Shown here one piece after another: positions 26,785 through 36,894 of a DNA stretch of 64,000 nt. The DNA comes from Amphritea balenae (lineage in GTDB: Bacteria; Pseudomonadota; Gammaproteobacteria; Pseudomonadales; Balneatricaceae): positions 62,001 through 126,000 of the forward strand of contig NZ_RQXV01000009.1 of the NCBI RefSeq assembly GCF_003858655.1, in the 5' to 3' direction. The notes beneath the pieces were generated by a model. The model worked only from the letters and a program-made list of their open reading frames with translations. It made no database searches and was not told the DNA's origin. The position numbers were made by a program, and so were the translations under genes. Position 1 is the first letter of the stretch. Each line of letters opens with the position of its first letter.

Positions 26785-27135
26785 TTACATAGTATTAGTA
26801 CGACGGCCGGAATTCAGCATAGTCGCAACATAAGTTTCGATCTTAGTCACTAAGGTGGCATCTTCCTGAGACAGCTGTATGCCTATACCCGGGATTCTGC
26901 CACCTTGTGCTGCGCGAGGCGTAACCCAGATCACCTTACCGGTGACCGGAATTTTATCATCCTCTTCAATCAGGCTGAGGAGCATAAATACCTCTTCACC
27001 CAACTGATAAGTACGGGTCGTGGGTATAAACAGTCCGCCATTTTTAACATAAGGCATGTACGATTTATAGAGATCTTCCTTCGTCTCTATTGCCAGGGAA
27101 AGTATTCCGTGGCTCATGCGTGGCACAACTGACAT
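26785..27135 (-). CDS. pilZ: PilZ-type protein (type IV pilus PilZ)
   Basis: This encodes 116 residues. The placement between holB and tatD is that of Pseudomonas pilZ, and the sequence matches (GILSLAIETKEDLYKSYMPY, FIPTTRTYQLGEEVFMLLSL, KVIWVTPRAAQGGRIPGIGI). As in true PilZ, the RxxxR c-di-GMP motif is absent from the N-terminus, so it likely does not bind the nucleotide but works in pilus assembly through PilB/FimX-type partners (known for the family). Confidence 0.92.
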   Translation of the reverse strand: MSVVPRMSHGILSLAIETKEDLYKSYMPYVKNGGLFIPTTRTYQLGEEVFMLLSLIEEDDKIPVTGKVIWVTPRAAQGGRIPGIGIQLSQEDATLVTKIETYVATMLNSGRRTNTM

Positions 27136-27272
27136 TGGCTATCCTGCCTCCCTCGATTCGTATGCTATAAGCACTATTATTAAGTACTTATAATAAGCTC
27201 TGATATCAGATACTTAAGTTTTAACCCTAACCATCTTACTACCGGGATCTGCTGCTGTATATGTTAACGGCA

Positions 27273-28292
27273 TTATGGGCGCGGCAACATATACCACTGG
27301 TGTAAAAGCTTTTCCATTAACAGCTGTTTATTCGGGTTGCGCCGAAACATCACATCCCGCCGCGCCTCATGAACACTATCGGCAAATTGGTAGAGTTTTT
27401 TACTACCGACCTTTCGTGCTACAGCTACCAGCATATTTCTTGCATCGCTATGACGCAACAGATCTTCATCGGTATTATTTTCTGAGGTACGGGCAATATC
27501 AACTAACCAACTGTAGATCCAGCCCAAAACCAACTCAAGATCTTCTTTGTATAAACTCTGCGATACTTCAATTACTGAACGACGATTCTTCAGAATGTCA
27601 GCCAGCCCCTTCAAAACACGGGCCCGCAGCCCTAGCAGATCATCTTGCTTATAAGCCAGTGCCTGGAGGGGTGAGTTATGGGCTATTACCAATAACTGCT
27701 CAGCTTCGGCTGCATCTACTTCCAATTGGGTTGCGACCCACTGGGTTGCCAGTTGAGTATCCGCCAAGGGCATATCAACGCGCTGACAACGACTTTTAAT
27801 CGTGGGCAGCATCTGACCCAAACGATGCGTTAAAAGCATCAGTAGCGTATCTGAGCCTGGCTCTTCCAGCATCTTCAGCAATGCATTGGCTGCATTTATA
27901 TTCATACTGTCTGCCGGATCAATAATGACGATCCGATAACCGCCTTGTTGAGCTGTTGAATAGATAAACTCAGTTAGCTGCCTTACCTGATCTATTTTTA
28001 TCGGTTTGCCCGGTTCGTCCGGCTGTAACCGATACATATCCGGATGACCACCAGAACTGCTCAATTCACAGCTTCGGCAATGACCGCAGGCACTACCTGC
28101 CTGAGGCGAGCGGCATAACATATAGTTGGCTAATGCCAGCGCAAAGCAGGCTTTGCCTATGCCTTCCGGGCCATTAATCAATAACGCATGAGGTAAGCGG
28201 TTTTGTTCATTAAGCTCAAGCAGATGCTCCCAGCGCCCTTTTAACCAAGGTAAAACCAGAGGTTTATCCTGCCAGATATCATCATCAGCCAC
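27273..28292 (-). CDS. holB: DNA polymerase III delta' subunit
   Basis: This encodes 339 residues. It is a clamp-loader AAA+ subunit with P-loop-like GPEGIGKACFALALANYM, a zinc module of Cys residues (LCRSPQAGSACGHCRSC) and the sensor segment ALLKMLEEPGSDTLLMLLTH. It loads the beta clamp together with gamma/tau and delta. It starts 5 bases after tmk in the mltG-tmk-holB operon. Confidence 0.95.
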   Translation of the reverse strand: MADDDIWQDKPLVLPWLKGRWEHLLELNEQNRLPHALLINGPEGIGKACFALALANYMLCRSPQAGSACGHCRSCELSSSGGHPDMYRLQPDEPGKPIKIDQVRQLTEFIYSTAQQGGYRIVIIDPADSMNINAANALLKMLEEPGSDTLLMLLTHRLGQMLPTIKSRCQRVDMPLADTQLATQWVATQLEVDAAEAEQLLVIAHNSPLQALAYKQDDLLGLRARVLKGLADILKNRRSVIEVSQSLYKEDLELVLGWIYSWLVDIARTSENNTDEDLLRHSDARNMLVAVARKVGSKKLYQFADSVHEARRDVMFRRNPNKQLLMEKLLHQWYMLPRP

Positions 28293-28297
28293 TCAAC

Positions 28298-28939
28298 TTA
28301 CCTCTGCTTTGCCAAAAAAGTATTTAATACCTGTGCGATCTGCTCCTGCACCTGCTCTAACGTGCCGGAAGCATCGATTATAGCAAATCGCTTCGGATCA
28401 GAACCGGCCCGGTCAAGGTAGGCGTTGCGCACCCGGTCAAAGAATTCGATTTTTTCATTTTCAAAGCGATCAAGCTCGCCTCGCTGACTTGCCCGAGACA
28501 GGCCAATTTCAACCGGAAGGTCCAGCAAAATGGTCAGATCTGGCTGCAAGCCTCGCTGTACAATCGTTTCTAGCTGACTGATCAGCTCTCTACTCAAACC
28601 CCGGCCGCCACCCTGATAAGCGAAGGTTGCGTCGGTAAAGCGATCGCAGAGCACCCATCGACCCGCATCAACAGCAGGCCTTACAACCTGATCCAAATGC
28701 TGCGCTCTGGCGGCAAAGACCAGTAACAGTTCGGCATCATCGGCAACCTTTTCATCGCGGTTAGCCAATAACAGCTCGCGCACCTGCTCCGCAAGCGGAG
28801 TACCGCCTGGCTCACGGGTTAACTGGTAATCGATCTGATGCTGCTCAAGGACAGATTCAATAAACCGGAGATTGGTCGATTTCCCGACACCTTCGGTCCC
28901 CTCAAGCGTGATAAAGCATCCAGGCTTTACTGTTGTCAT
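28298..28939 (-). CDS. tmk: Thymidylate kinase
   Basis: This encodes 213 residues. It phosphorylates dTMP to dTDP. The P-loop is LEGTEGVGKSTNLRF, the DRX motif is CDRFTDATFAYQGGGRG and the lid region is SRASQRGELDRFE. It lies between mltG and holB with short spacing. Confidence 0.96.
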   Translation of the reverse strand: MTTVKPGCFITLEGTEGVGKSTNLRFIESVLEQHQIDYQLTREPGGTPLAEQVRELLLANRDEKVADDAELLLVFAARAQHLDQVVRPAVDAGRWVLCDRFTDATFAYQGGGRGLSRELISQLETIVQRGLQPDLTILLDLPVEIGLSRASQRGELDRFENEKIEFFDRVRNAYLDRAGSDPKRFAIIDASGTLEQVQEQIAQVLNTFLAKQR

Positions 28940-28950
28940 TATAGATTCCG

Positions 28951-29985
28951 TTAATTCTGGTCGGGACTGGAACGGTAATTAGTACGACGGCGCAGCTGAT
29001 ACTCTTTAACTGCACGATTATGCTGCTGCAGGGAAGCCGAGAATTGATGGCTTCCATCCCCCTTTGCAACAAAATAGAGCCACTTTCCATCCTCTGGATG
29101 AAGTGCCGCCTGAATCGCTTCACGGCCTACCATCGCGATAGGTGTGGGTGGCAAACCTGCAATGGTGTATGTGTTATATGCGGTGGGCCTGCGTAGATCT
29201 GATCTGCGAATATTACCCTTATACTTATCACCCATGCCGTAGATAACAGTCGGGTCTGTTTGCAGACGCATTTTTTTCTCTAAGCGTCTGACAAATACAC
29301 CGGCGATGGTTGGACGCTCAGAGCTTAAACCGGTCTCTTTTTCAACAATAGAGGCCATAATTAAAGCCTCATACGAACTGGCATACGGCAGTTTTTCCGC
29401 CTTATTTTGCCAGGCCTTATCCAGCTCTTGCTGTAATAAGCTGTTAGCTCGATTCAACAGATCAAGATCGCTCATACCCCGCTGAAACTGATAGGTATCA
29501 GCCAGGAACAAGCCCTCAGGGTGTTTATCAGCTAATCCCAGCAGAGACATTATCTGCTCATTAGTCTTGCCTTCAAGGGTTTGCTTAAGAACGGTGTTTT
29601 CCTTTATAGCTGCCTTAAGCTGCTTAAATGTAGAGCCTTCGATTACCGTAAAGTTGTAGGAAATACTTTTTCCTTCGATTAACTGGGTCGCCAATAATCG
29701 GGGAGTAGTACCTGCATCTATCTGATATTCACCCGCTTTTAACAGATGACCTATTTTCTCTAAGCGGATATAGACATTGAACCAGTCAGGTTTAGTTAAA
29801 ACACCCTCGCTGGCAAGTTGCTTCACTACCCGCCCGAAGCTACTGCCCGGCGTCACCATCACAATCTTTGATTGCTGTAGTTTCAACGGCGCATCCAGAT
29901 AGCTTTGAAACGAGGCCCAGGCGGCAATAAATCCTGCAATCAAAAGGACCAGAATAACAACAGACGAGAGAACTACTTTACGCAC
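28951..29985 (-). CDS. mltG: Endolytic murein transglycosylase MltG
   Basis: This encodes 344 residues. One N-terminal membrane helix (about 5-25) is followed by a LysM-like region (YQIDAGTTPRLLATQLIEGK) and the YceG catalytic domain with the active Glu in ASIVEKETG and QTDPTVIYGMG. It cuts nascent glycan strands and limits their length in the periplasm. Its start overlaps the pabC stop by one base. Confidence 0.94.
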   Translation of the reverse strand: MRKVVLSSVVILVLLIAGFIAAWASFQSYLDAPLKLQQSKIVMVTPGSSFGRVVKQLASEGVLTKPDWFNVYIRLEKIGHLLKAGEYQIDAGTTPRLLATQLIEGKSISYNFTVIEGSTFKQLKAAIKENTVLKQTLEGKTNEQIMSLLGLADKHPEGLFLADTYQFQRGMSDLDLLNRANSLLQQELDKAWQNKAEKLPYASSYEALIMASIVEKETGLSSERPTIAGVFVRRLEKKMRLQTDPTVIYGMGDKYKGNIRRSDLRRPTAYNTYTIAGLPPTPIAMVGREAIQAALHPEDGKWLYFVAKGDGSHQFSASLQQHNRAVKEYQLRRRTNYRSSPDQN

Positions 29986-30842
29986 TAATAAATTCCTTCT
30001 ACAGCAAGCTGTTGCTGTAACAACCGGGAAACCGGGCCGATGGTCAGTTTTTGCTCAGTTTGATTTAACTGAATAATTTTTATGACAGGCCAGATACCAA
30101 TAACACTATTGCATACAAATAACTCATCGCAGAGATCCAGCTCGGCTTCTGAGAAATCTCCCAGGCTGATCGCTAAGCCCAGATCGGATGCAATACTCAT
30201 AATACGCTGACGAACTATGCCAGCAACCCCACAACGCGCAAGCTCCGGCGTATAGAGGTGATTGTTTTTAACCCAAAACAGGTTGCTCATTGTTCCTTCT
30301 GCCAGATACCCATCAGCGTCCTGCACAAGACCTTCCCGAATTGAGCTATCGTCCCACTCGGCACGGGCTAAAACCTGCTCCAGCCGGTTCAAATGCTTAA
30401 TACCCGCCAATAGCGGCGACAGAGCCAGCCTGGTTTGGCATTTTATAACAGATATGCCGTTTTGAGCAGGCTGATCCGGATATTCAGGATATGGATTCAG
30501 CGCCACCACTCGGTTGGGCTTAAGTGCGCCGGATACAGCATAGCCCCGCCCCCCGCTGCCACGTGTTACTGTGACTTTAAGGATCTGACGCTCAGGAATA
30601 TTGGCTTGCAGGGCTAATAACTGCTGCAAATCATATTCAAGCTGATCAATCAGATCAGGGGTAACCGGGATACCCAGTCGATTTGCACCGGTCTGTAAAC
30701 GCTGCATATGCAACGACCATGCTATCGGCTGGCTTTTATTCAGAACAATAGTTTCAAAAACGCCCTGACCATAAGCAAAGCCACGATCAGTAACATCGAC
30801 AGATCGTTCAGGCTGACCATTAATCAGTATATTCGAAGCCAT
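29985..30842 (-). CDS. pabC: Aminodeoxychorismate lyase
   Basis: This encodes 285 residues. It is a PLP fold-type IV enzyme making p-aminobenzoate for folate. Motifs are DRGFAYGQGVFETIVL, the PLP Lys in GIKHLNRLEQVLAR, EGTMSNLFW and GVAGIVRQRIM. The place between fabF and mltG is the conserved one. Confidence 0.93.
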   Translation of the reverse strand: MASNILINGQPERSVDVTDRGFAYGQGVFETIVLNKSQPIAWSLHMQRLQTGANRLGIPVTPDLIDQLEYDLQQLLALQANIPERQILKVTVTRGSGGRGYAVSGALKPNRVVALNPYPEYPDQPAQNGISVIKCQTRLALSPLLAGIKHLNRLEQVLARAEWDDSSIREGLVQDADGYLAEGTMSNLFWVKNNHLYTPELARCGVAGIVRQRIMSIASDLGLAISLGDFSEAELDLCDELFVCNSVIGIWPVIKIIQLNQTEQKLTIGPVSRLLQQQLAVEGIY

Positions 30843-30851
30843 AAATAAAGA

Positions 30852-30874
30852 ATGGGCGCGCGACGCGCGCCCAT
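30852..30874 (-). terminator. GC-rich hairpin between fabF and pabC
   Basis: ATGGGCGCGC and GCGCGCCCAT form a perfect 10-bp stem around GAC (or its complement). On the minus strand it is followed by TCTTTATTTAT. It probably weakens read-through from fabF into pabC. Confidence 0.7.
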
Positions 30875-30878
30875 GAAC

Positions 30879-32117
30879 TCAGATCTTACGGAAAATCAGG
30901 GTACCGTTTGTACCGCCGAAACCGAATGAGTTAGACATAGCCGCCTCAATAGGCGCTTCCTGGGCAGTATGAGCCACGTAGTTCAGATCACAGCCCTCAG
31001 AAGGATTATCAAGATTGATCGTCGGTGGCGCAACCTGATCGCGGATAGCCAGAACACTGAAGATAGCTTCAACAGCACCAGCAGCACCTAAAAGATGGCC
31101 AATCATCGACTTAGTCGAGCTCATGCGCACATCTGCAGCTGCATTACCTAACACCAGTTTAGCGGCATTAGATTCAGCAATATCGCCAGCCGGTGTCGAA
31201 GTACCGTGGGCATTGATATAGTTTATCTGCTCAGGGTTTAAGCCCGCATCTTTAACTGCATTGGCCATGGACATGGCCGCACCTGCGCCATCTTCTGGCG
31301 GCGACGTCATGTGGTAAGCATCATCACTCATACCAAAGCCGATCAGCTCTGCATAAATGGTTGCTCCACGGGCTTTAGCAGCCTCGTATTCTTCAAGCAC
31401 AACAACACCTGCACCATCACCCAGAACAAAACCATCACGGTCACGATCCCAGGGACGACTTGCTGCCTGCGGATCATCGTTACGGGTAGACAAGGCACGC
31501 GCAGCGGCGAAACCGCCAACACCCAATGGTGTAGTTGCCATCTCAGCACCACCTGCGATCATCACATCAGCATCACCGTACTGAATCATGCGCGCGGCAG
31601 ATCCGATATTGTGAGTACCGGTAGTGCAAGCGGTAGTAATTGCGATATTCGGACCTTTGAAACCGTACTTAATAGCCAGGTTTCCGGAAATCATATTGAT
31701 AATACTGCCCGGCACGAAGAAAGGTGAAATGCGGCGAGGACCACTTTTATTCAACGTGTCATGGGTATTTTCGATCATTGGCAGGCCACCGATGCCTGAA
31801 CCAATTGCGACACCGATTCGTGGTGCGTTTTCATCAGTTACTTCAAGGCCAGCGTCTTCAACAGCCTGAATTGCCGCTACCATCCCGTACTGAATGAACA
31901 GGTCCATCTTACGGGCGTCTTTCGGGCTCATGTAGCCAGTCAGATCAAAATCTTTAATCGATGAAGAAAAACGGGTACCAAACGGTGTTGCGTCGAAGTG
32001 AGAGATCTCAGCCGCGCCACTTTTGCCGTTAAGAATATTGGCCCATGTCTCCTGGACAGTGTTACCCACTGGGGTCAGCATACCCAATCCGGTAATAACT
32101 ACTCTTCTACGAGACAT
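30879..32117 (-). CDS. fabF: 3-oxoacyl-ACP synthase II
   Basis: This encodes 412 residues. It elongates acyl-ACP in fatty acid synthesis. The catalytic triad is seen as Cys in [14 protein letters not shown], His in [12 protein letters not shown] and His in [16 protein letters not shown] start at the ATG at 32117, which has AGGAGG upstream. It lies downstream of acpP, separated by a hairpin. Confidence 0.97.
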   Translation of the reverse strand: MSRRRVVITGLGMLTPVGNTVQETWANILNGKSGAAEISHFDATPFGTRFSSSIKDFDLTGYMSPKDARKMDLFIQYGMVAAIQAVEDAGLEVTDENAPRIGVAIGSGIGGLPMIENTHDTLNKSGPRRISPFFVPGSIINMISGNLAIKYGFKGPNIAITTACTTGTHNIGSAARMIQYGDADVMIAGGAEMATTPLGVGGFAAARALSTRNDDPQAASRPWDRDRDGFVLGDGAGVVVLEEYEAAKARGATIYAELIGFGMSDDAYHMTSPPEDGAGAAMSMANAVKDAGLNPEQINYINAHGTSTPAGDIAESNAAKLVLGNAAADVRMSSTKSMIGHLLGAAGAVEAIFSVLAIRDQVAPPTINLDNPSEGCDLNYVAHTAQEAPIEAAMSNSFGFGGTNGTLIFRKI

Positions 32118-32152
32118 CAAAATCCTCCTGGTTTACCGGTCTTAACAAAAGA

Positions 32153-32186
32153 AAAGCCGCACTATATTTCTATAGTTGCGGCTTTT
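32153..32186 (-). terminator. Hairpin between acpP and fabF
   Basis: AAAAGCCGC..ACTATA and TATAGT..GCGGCTTTT pair over about 15 bp with one bulge. The minus-strand transcript continues CTTTTCTTTTG. It probably acts as a partial terminator, letting acpP be made in excess over fabF. Confidence 0.8.
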
Positions 32187-32206
32187 CGATAATCTGGTTG
32201 TGTCGA

Positions 32207-32440
32207 TTACTGATGTGCGTTGATGTAATCGATTGCCAGTTTAACAGTAGTGATCTTCTCTGCTTCTTCATCAGGAATTTCAGTTTCGAATTCCTCTTCC
32301 AGAGCCATAACCAGCTCTACAGTATCCAGAGAGTCTGCACCCAGATCTTCAACAAAAGAAGCTTCGATAGTTACTTCTTCTTCTTTAACACCCAGCTGTT
32401 CAGCAATGATTTTCTTTACGCGCTCTTCGATGTTGCTCAT
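32207..32440 (-). CDS. acpP: Acyl carrier protein
   Basis: This encodes 77 residues, highly acidic. The phosphopantetheine Ser is in [18 protein letters not shown]. It carries growing acyl chains for the Fab enzymes and lipid A/phospholipid synthesis. It sits between fabG and fabF. Confidence 0.97.
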   Translation of the reverse strand: MSNIEERVKKIIAEQLGVKEEEVTIEASFVEDLGADSLDTVELVMALEEEFETEIPDEEAEKITTVKLAIDYINAHQ

Positions 32441-32599
32441 AACTCTTCCTATTGTTTATCGACGTTCACATCCGTAAATGTGCACAGGGATTTTATTAGA
32501 ATCCGCCGTTATGGATCAAGCCTGACGGCGTTTTTCTCCAGTGAACTGCGGCCCATTATCAACAATTTTGCAAAAAAAACAATTCCCTAGAGGAAATCT

Positions 32600-33343
32600 T
32601 TACGACATATACATGCCGCCATTGACATGGATCGTGTCTCCAGTCACGTAACCACCGGCTTCGCTGGCAAGAAAACCAACGACTGCAGCAACTTCCTGAG
32701 GCTGCCCAAGGCGGCCTAATGGAATCTGCTTTTGTAATGTTTCTTTGTGCTCTTCTGGCAGGCCACTGGTCATATCGGTATCGATAAAGCCCGGCGCAAC
32801 ACAGTTGACCGTGATATTACGGGAAGCAACTTCACGGGCCAGTGCGCGACTGAATCCTTCCATACCGGATTTAGCCGCAGCATAGTTTGCCTGACCGGCA
32901 TTACCCATTGACGCTACCACAGATGAAACGTTTATGATGCGGCCCCAGCGTGCTTTAGTCATACCGCGCAGGCAGCCTTTCGCGACACGATAAACGGACT
33001 TGAGATTGGTGTTCATAACCGAATCCCACTCATCCTCTTTCATGCGTAACATGATATTATCGCGTGTGATGCCGGCATTATTGACGATGATAGCAACAGC
33101 TCCGAACTCGGCCTGAATTGCCTTTATCACTTCATCAACCGACTCATTTGAGCCTACATCAAGACGCATTCCTGCACCGCTTACACCTGCTGTTTGCAGA
33201 TATTCAGAGATAGATGCAGCACCATTATCACTGGTTGCAGTACCCACTACAACGGCGCCCTGACGACCCAGCTCCAGCGCAATCTCTTTACCAATACCAC
33301 GGGTAGCACCAGTAACCAGCGCCACCTTACCTTCGATACTCAT
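32600..33343 (-). CDS. fabG: 3-oxoacyl-ACP reductase
   Basis: This encodes 247 residues from the ATG at 33343, which has AAGGA upstream; an upstream in-frame extension overlaps fabD and is not coding. SDR motifs: TGATRGIGKEIALELG, NNAGITRDN, catalytic Ser in NVSSVVASMGN and Tyr/Lys in ANYAAAKSGM. It reduces 3-oxoacyl-ACP with NADPH. Confidence 0.96.
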   Translation of the reverse strand: MSIEGKVALVTGATRGIGKEIALELGRQGAVVVGTATSDNGAASISEYLQTAGVSGAGMRLDVGSNESVDEVIKAIQAEFGAVAIIVNNAGITRDNIMLRMKEDEWDSVMNTNLKSVYRVAKGCLRGMTKARWGRIINVSSVVASMGNAGQANYAAAKSGMEGFSRALAREVASRNITVNCVAPGFIDTDMTSGLPEEHKETLQKQIPLGRLGQPQEVAAVVGFLASEAGGYVTGDTIHVNGGMYMS

Positions 33344-33366
33344 AACTCTTTTCCTTTTAGCAGGGA

Positions 33367-34299
33367 TTAAGCGCTCAGCGCCTTCTCCAGACCCGCAGGT
33401 TCGTTTATTGCAGCAACCGCCAGTGGGCGATGAACTTTTTTGTTCAGCCCTGACAATACCTTTCCAGGGCCACACTCAACCGTAGATTCAATACCCTGAC
33501 CAATCATATTTTGCACAGAATCAGTCCATAGCACCGGGCTGTACAATTGCGCCAATAAATTATTAATCAGCTCATCGGTTGTAGTCGGCGCTTTAGCAGT
33601 AAAGTTTTGAATAACTGTTATAGATGGCAACTTAACTGCAATATTCTTTAGCTCAGTGGCCATCTGCTCTGCTGCGGGCTTCATCAGCACACAGTGCGAT
33701 GGAACACTTACAGGTAGTGGGATAGCGCGCTTAGCACCGGCCTCTTTACAGCCTTCAATAGCACGCTCTACCGCTGCCTTATTGCCTGCAATCACAACCT
33801 GCCCGGGGCAGTTGAAATTTACCGGCGAAACAACTTCGTCCTGCGCTGCAGCATCACAAGCGGTCTGAATAGCATCATCTGCAAGACCCAGAATAGCAGC
33901 CATTGCACCGGTACCTGCAGGCACGGCCTGCTGCATAAACTCGCCCCGCAGCCTGACCAGATTTACAGCATCCTTAAACTCAATAGCTCCGGCGCATACC
34001 AGTGCAGTGTACTCACCCAGACTATGCCCCGCCATCAGCGCAGGTTGTGCACCGCCCTGCTGCTGCCATAAGCGCCACAAGGCGACTCCGGCGGTAAGTA
34101 ACGCAGGCTGTGTGCGGTCGGTCTGATTAAGATCGGCTTCAGGTCCATCCTGGGTCAGTGCCCAGAGATCATAGCCCAGCACTTCTGATGCTTCAGCAAA
34201 TGTTTCCTGAATAATGGAGTGTTCGGAAGCCAGATCAGCCAGCATACCAAGATGCTGGGAGCCCTGTCCCGGAAAAACAAACGCAAGGGATTGTGGCAT
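33367..34299 (-). CDS. fabD: Malonyl-CoA:ACP transacylase
   Basis: This encodes 310 residues. The nucleophile elbow is AGHSLGEYTALVCAG, the oxyanion segment FVFPGQGSQHLGM, and the catalytic His is in VSVPSHCVLMKP. It loads malonyl groups onto ACP. It lies 23 bases before fabG. The fabH gene usually found upstream is absent here. Confidence 0.96.
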   Translation of the reverse strand: MPQSLAFVFPGQGSQHLGMLADLASEHSIIQETFAEASEVLGYDLWALTQDGPEADLNQTDRTQPALLTAGVALWRLWQQQGGAQPALMAGHSLGEYTALVCAGAIEFKDAVNLVRLRGEFMQQAVPAGTGAMAAILGLADDAIQTACDAAAQDEVVSPVNFNCPGQVVIAGNKAAVERAIEGCKEAGAKRAIPLPVSVPSHCVLMKPAAEQMATELKNIAVKLPSITVIQNFTAKAPTTTDELINNLLAQLYSPVLWTDSVQNMIGQGIESTVECGPGKVLSGLNKKVHRPLAVAAINEPAGLEKALSA

Positions 34300-34407
34300 T
34301 GTTACCTCAATTTACAAATAGGCGCATAACAATTTAAAAAGAGTAGTTTACAGCATTCAGAATGAATTAAAACGTTTGTCTTAAGGCTTGATTTCGATAT
34401 CTGTAAA

Positions 34408-35439
34408 TCAGTTGATTTGAGACTCTAGTTCGCGATTTATACTGCCCGGCAGATCCATACTAACCTCGGCTACTGCCTGATCTATCGCAAAGCCGAAGCA
34501 GGTTGAATTAGCCGCTCCGTGACTTTTAACTACGATACCCTGGAGTCCAAGCAAGCTAGCGCCATTTCTGCGTGCTGGATCGATATGGCTACGTATCTCA
34601 CCAAGAATGGGTGCAGCGAGCCATGCAGTAAAGCGACGCAACAATGAGGCTGAGAAGCTGCTACGCATCTGGCTGCCGATTAACCGGGCCACTCCCTCAC
34701 TGCTTTTCAAAGCGATATTACCGACAAAACCATCGCAAACAACAACATCAACCTTGCCGGTGAAGATATCGTCACCCTCGACAAAGCCCTGATAATTAAG
34801 TCCGCCATGCTCCCTGATTAACCTGGAGGCAAGTTTTACCTGTTCATTGCCTTTGTTTTCTTCCTCACCGACATTAAGCAATCCTATTCGAGGCTGCTCA
34901 ATACCCTCTACCGCCCGGGTCATTACAGAACCCATTACAGCAAACTGCAGCAGATGCTCCGCACTACAATCAACATTTGCTCCCAGATCCAGCATATAGC
35001 TGACACCCTGAGCTGAAGGGATCGCAGTAATAATGGCGGGACGATCAATGCCCGGCAGCATTTTCAGAGAAAAACGCCCCAGAGCCATCAATGCTCCGGT
35101 ATTGCCTGCGCTTACGCAGGCCTGAGCCTGACCTTCTGCCACCAGGCTAATTGCCCTGAACATAGAAGAGTCACCGCGCTTACGCAGTGCATAGGACGGC
35201 TTTTCGTCATTGGCAATGATGTTGTCAGCATTAACAATCGTTATACGATCGGCAATAGCAGCAGCTGGGTGCTTGCCCAGTGATTTTTCTAAAACAGGAG
35301 ATAAAACAGATTTCTGGCCAACCAGCTTAAGGGTTAGCTGAGGGTGACGCTTCAGAGCATCAACAGAGGCGGGAATAATAACACGGGGACCGAAGTCCCC
35401 GCCCATCGCGTCAAGCGCGATACATATGCTGTCTGACAA
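34408..35439 (-). CDS. plsX: Phosphate acyltransferase PlsX
   Basis: This encodes 343 residues. It makes acyl-phosphate from acyl-ACP for phospholipid synthesis. It opens ALDAMGGDFGPRVIIPASVD and has SAGNTGALMALGRF and VCDGFVGNIALKSSEG, the family signatures. It starts 2 bases after rpmF. Its downstream neighbour is fabD, with 108 bases and no fabH between them. Confidence 0.96.
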   Translation of the reverse strand: MSDSICIALDAMGGDFGPRVIIPASVDALKRHPQLTLKLVGQKSVLSPVLEKSLGKHPAAAIADRITIVNADNIIANDEKPSYALRKRGDSSMFRAISLVAEGQAQACVSAGNTGALMALGRFSLKMLPGIDRPAIITAIPSAQGVSYMLDLGANVDCSAEHLLQFAVMGSVMTRAVEGIEQPRIGLLNVGEEENKGNEQVKLASRLIREHGGLNYQGFVEGDDIFTGKVDVVVCDGFVGNIALKSSEGVARLIGSQMRSSFSASLLRRFTAWLAAPILGEIRSHIDPARRNGASLLGLQGIVVKSHGAANSTCFGFAIDQAVAEVSMDLPGSINRELESQIN

Positions 35440-35441
35440 AC

Positions 35442-35624
35442 TTACTCGTCGTCTTGCTGCGCAACAACCTGTTGACCACGGTAAAAACCATCAGCACTTA
35501 CGTGGTGACGACGGTGTACTTCACCAGTAGTAGCTTCAACGGATAGAGTCGGGTTGCTCAGGGCATCGTGAGAACGACGCTGGCCGCGACGTGAACGAGT
35601 TACTTTGCTCTTTTGTACTGCCAT
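35442..35624 (-). CDS. rpmF: 50S ribosomal protein L32
   Basis: This encodes 60 residues, basic, starting [20 protein letters not shown] with the [10 protein letters not shown] segment. It is the conserved partner of yceD upstream and plsX downstream. The Cys zinc ligands found in some L32 proteins are not present. Confidence 0.96.
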   Translation of the reverse strand: MAVQKSKVTRSRRGQRRSHDALSNPTLSVEATTGEVHRRHHVSADGFYRGQQVVAQQDDE

Positions 35625-35636
35625 GGGATCTAGCTC

Positions 35637-36164
35637 CTATTTCTGCTTATCAGCCTTCAGTGAGGCTAATACACTGAAAGGGTTCGGTTTATCTGATTCT
35701 GTTTCTTTGTCAGTCGTAGCCGCGTCACCGAAGGACGTCTGTATACTGCAGTCATCGTGGTATGGCACAATCGGGAGCGACAAAATCAACTCTTCTTCCA
35801 CCATAGGTAACAACAACAAATCATCTTCAGGTACAATCAGCGGATCGTAATGCCTGGGTAGATTTTTTGCATGCTCCTCAGTAGGAGCTACAGCCAGATT
35901 GAACTTCGCTTCAACTTTAATATCAACGGGCTCAAGACAACGCTGACAGGTCATTTTGACCATGCCGCCGGCGGTGCCGACTATTGTGCGAATACGTTGC
36001 GGATCATTATCAAACTGCAGGTCGACAGAGATTGAACCCTGTTCTTCACACAGTGTTGATAGCAGATTAGGCAACAAGCGAAGCTCAGCTTCACCTTCTA
36101 TCCGCACTCCCCGCTCAGCAAGCTTACGCGGGTCTATTTTCTTTGGTAATGGGGCGTTCGACAT
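35637..36164 (-). CDS. yceD: DUF177 family protein YceD (23S rRNA accumulation)
   Basis: This encodes 175 residues. The family core KMTCQRCLEPVDIKVEAKFN carries CxxC, followed by an acidic segment (VPEDDLLLLPMVEEELIL) and the end NPFSVLASLK. The family affects 23S rRNA levels and precedes rpmF in most bacteria. It is the first gene of the long minus-strand fab operon, divergent from yceF. Confidence 0.93.
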   Translation of the reverse strand: MSNAPLPKKIDPRKLAERGVRIEGEAELRLLPNLLSTLCEEQGSISVDLQFDNDPQRIRTIVGTAGGMVKMTCQRCLEPVDIKVEAKFNLAVAPTEEHAKNLPRHYDPLIVPEDDLLLLPMVEEELILSLPIVPYHDDCSIQTSFGDAATTDKETESDKPNPFSVLASLKADKQK

Positions 36165-36285
36165 AAGCGCGCAATTCTAGGGATCAAAACCCGGTCTGTC
36201 AAAGGAAATAAGGCTTTTAAAGCGAAAAAAACGGGTTAATATCTGTACCTTAGCGTAAGCCACATATTTTTGGAGTTACCGCAGT

Positions 36286-36864
36286 ATGACACAGTTGGTT
36301 CTGGCCTCAAGTTCACCGTTCAGAAAAGCGATTCTGGATAAACTTAATCTACCCTTTGAGACTGCCTCGCCTGATATTGATGAGACAAGGCATATCAACG
36401 AATCACCTCAGGATTATGTAGCACGCTTGTCAGAAGAAAAAGCCAGAGCGCTTCAGCAACAATACCCTAACGCACTGATTATTGGCTCTGATCAGACTGC
36501 TATTATTAATGGCGAAACCATTGGTAAGCCAGGTAATTATGATAACGCCTATAAACAGTTATCTGATGCATCAGGTAAAACGATTGTCTTTTTAACCGGC
36601 CTGACTCTGTTCAATAGCGTCACAAATATATCAGATACTGAGGTTGTTCCCTTTCAGGTTCATTTCCGCTCACTGACACCACAGATGATAAATAACTATC
36701 TGACAGCAGAGCAACCCTATAGCTGTGCCGGCAGTTTTAAATCTGAAGGCCTGGGGATCGCCCTGTTTGAGAAGCTCGAAGGCGATGATCCAAATACGTT
36801 GATAGGCCTGCCACTTATTAAGTTAATTCGGATGCTAGAAAAACAAGGCCAAACTATCATCTGA
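36286..36864 (+). CDS. yceF: Maf-type nucleotide pyrophosphatase YceF
   Basis: This encodes 192 residues. Signatures are LASSSPFRKAILDKLNLPFE, SEEKARAL, IIGSDQTAIINGE and CAGSFKSEGLGI. Members of this subgroup (YceF) hydrolyse 7-methyl-GTP. It is divergent from yceD, as in other gammaproteobacteria. Confidence 0.92.
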   Translation: MTQLVLASSSPFRKAILDKLNLPFETASPDIDETRHINESPQDYVARLSEEKARALQQQYPNALIIGSDQTAIINGETIGKPGNYDNAYKQLSDASGKTIVFLTGLTLFNSVTNISDTEVVPFQVHFRSLTPQMINNYLTAEQPYSCAGSFKSEGLGIALFEKLEGDDPNTLIGLPLIKLIRMLEKQGQTII

Positions 36865-36894
36865 AACTAAAGGTATTACATTCCGATACCGACA

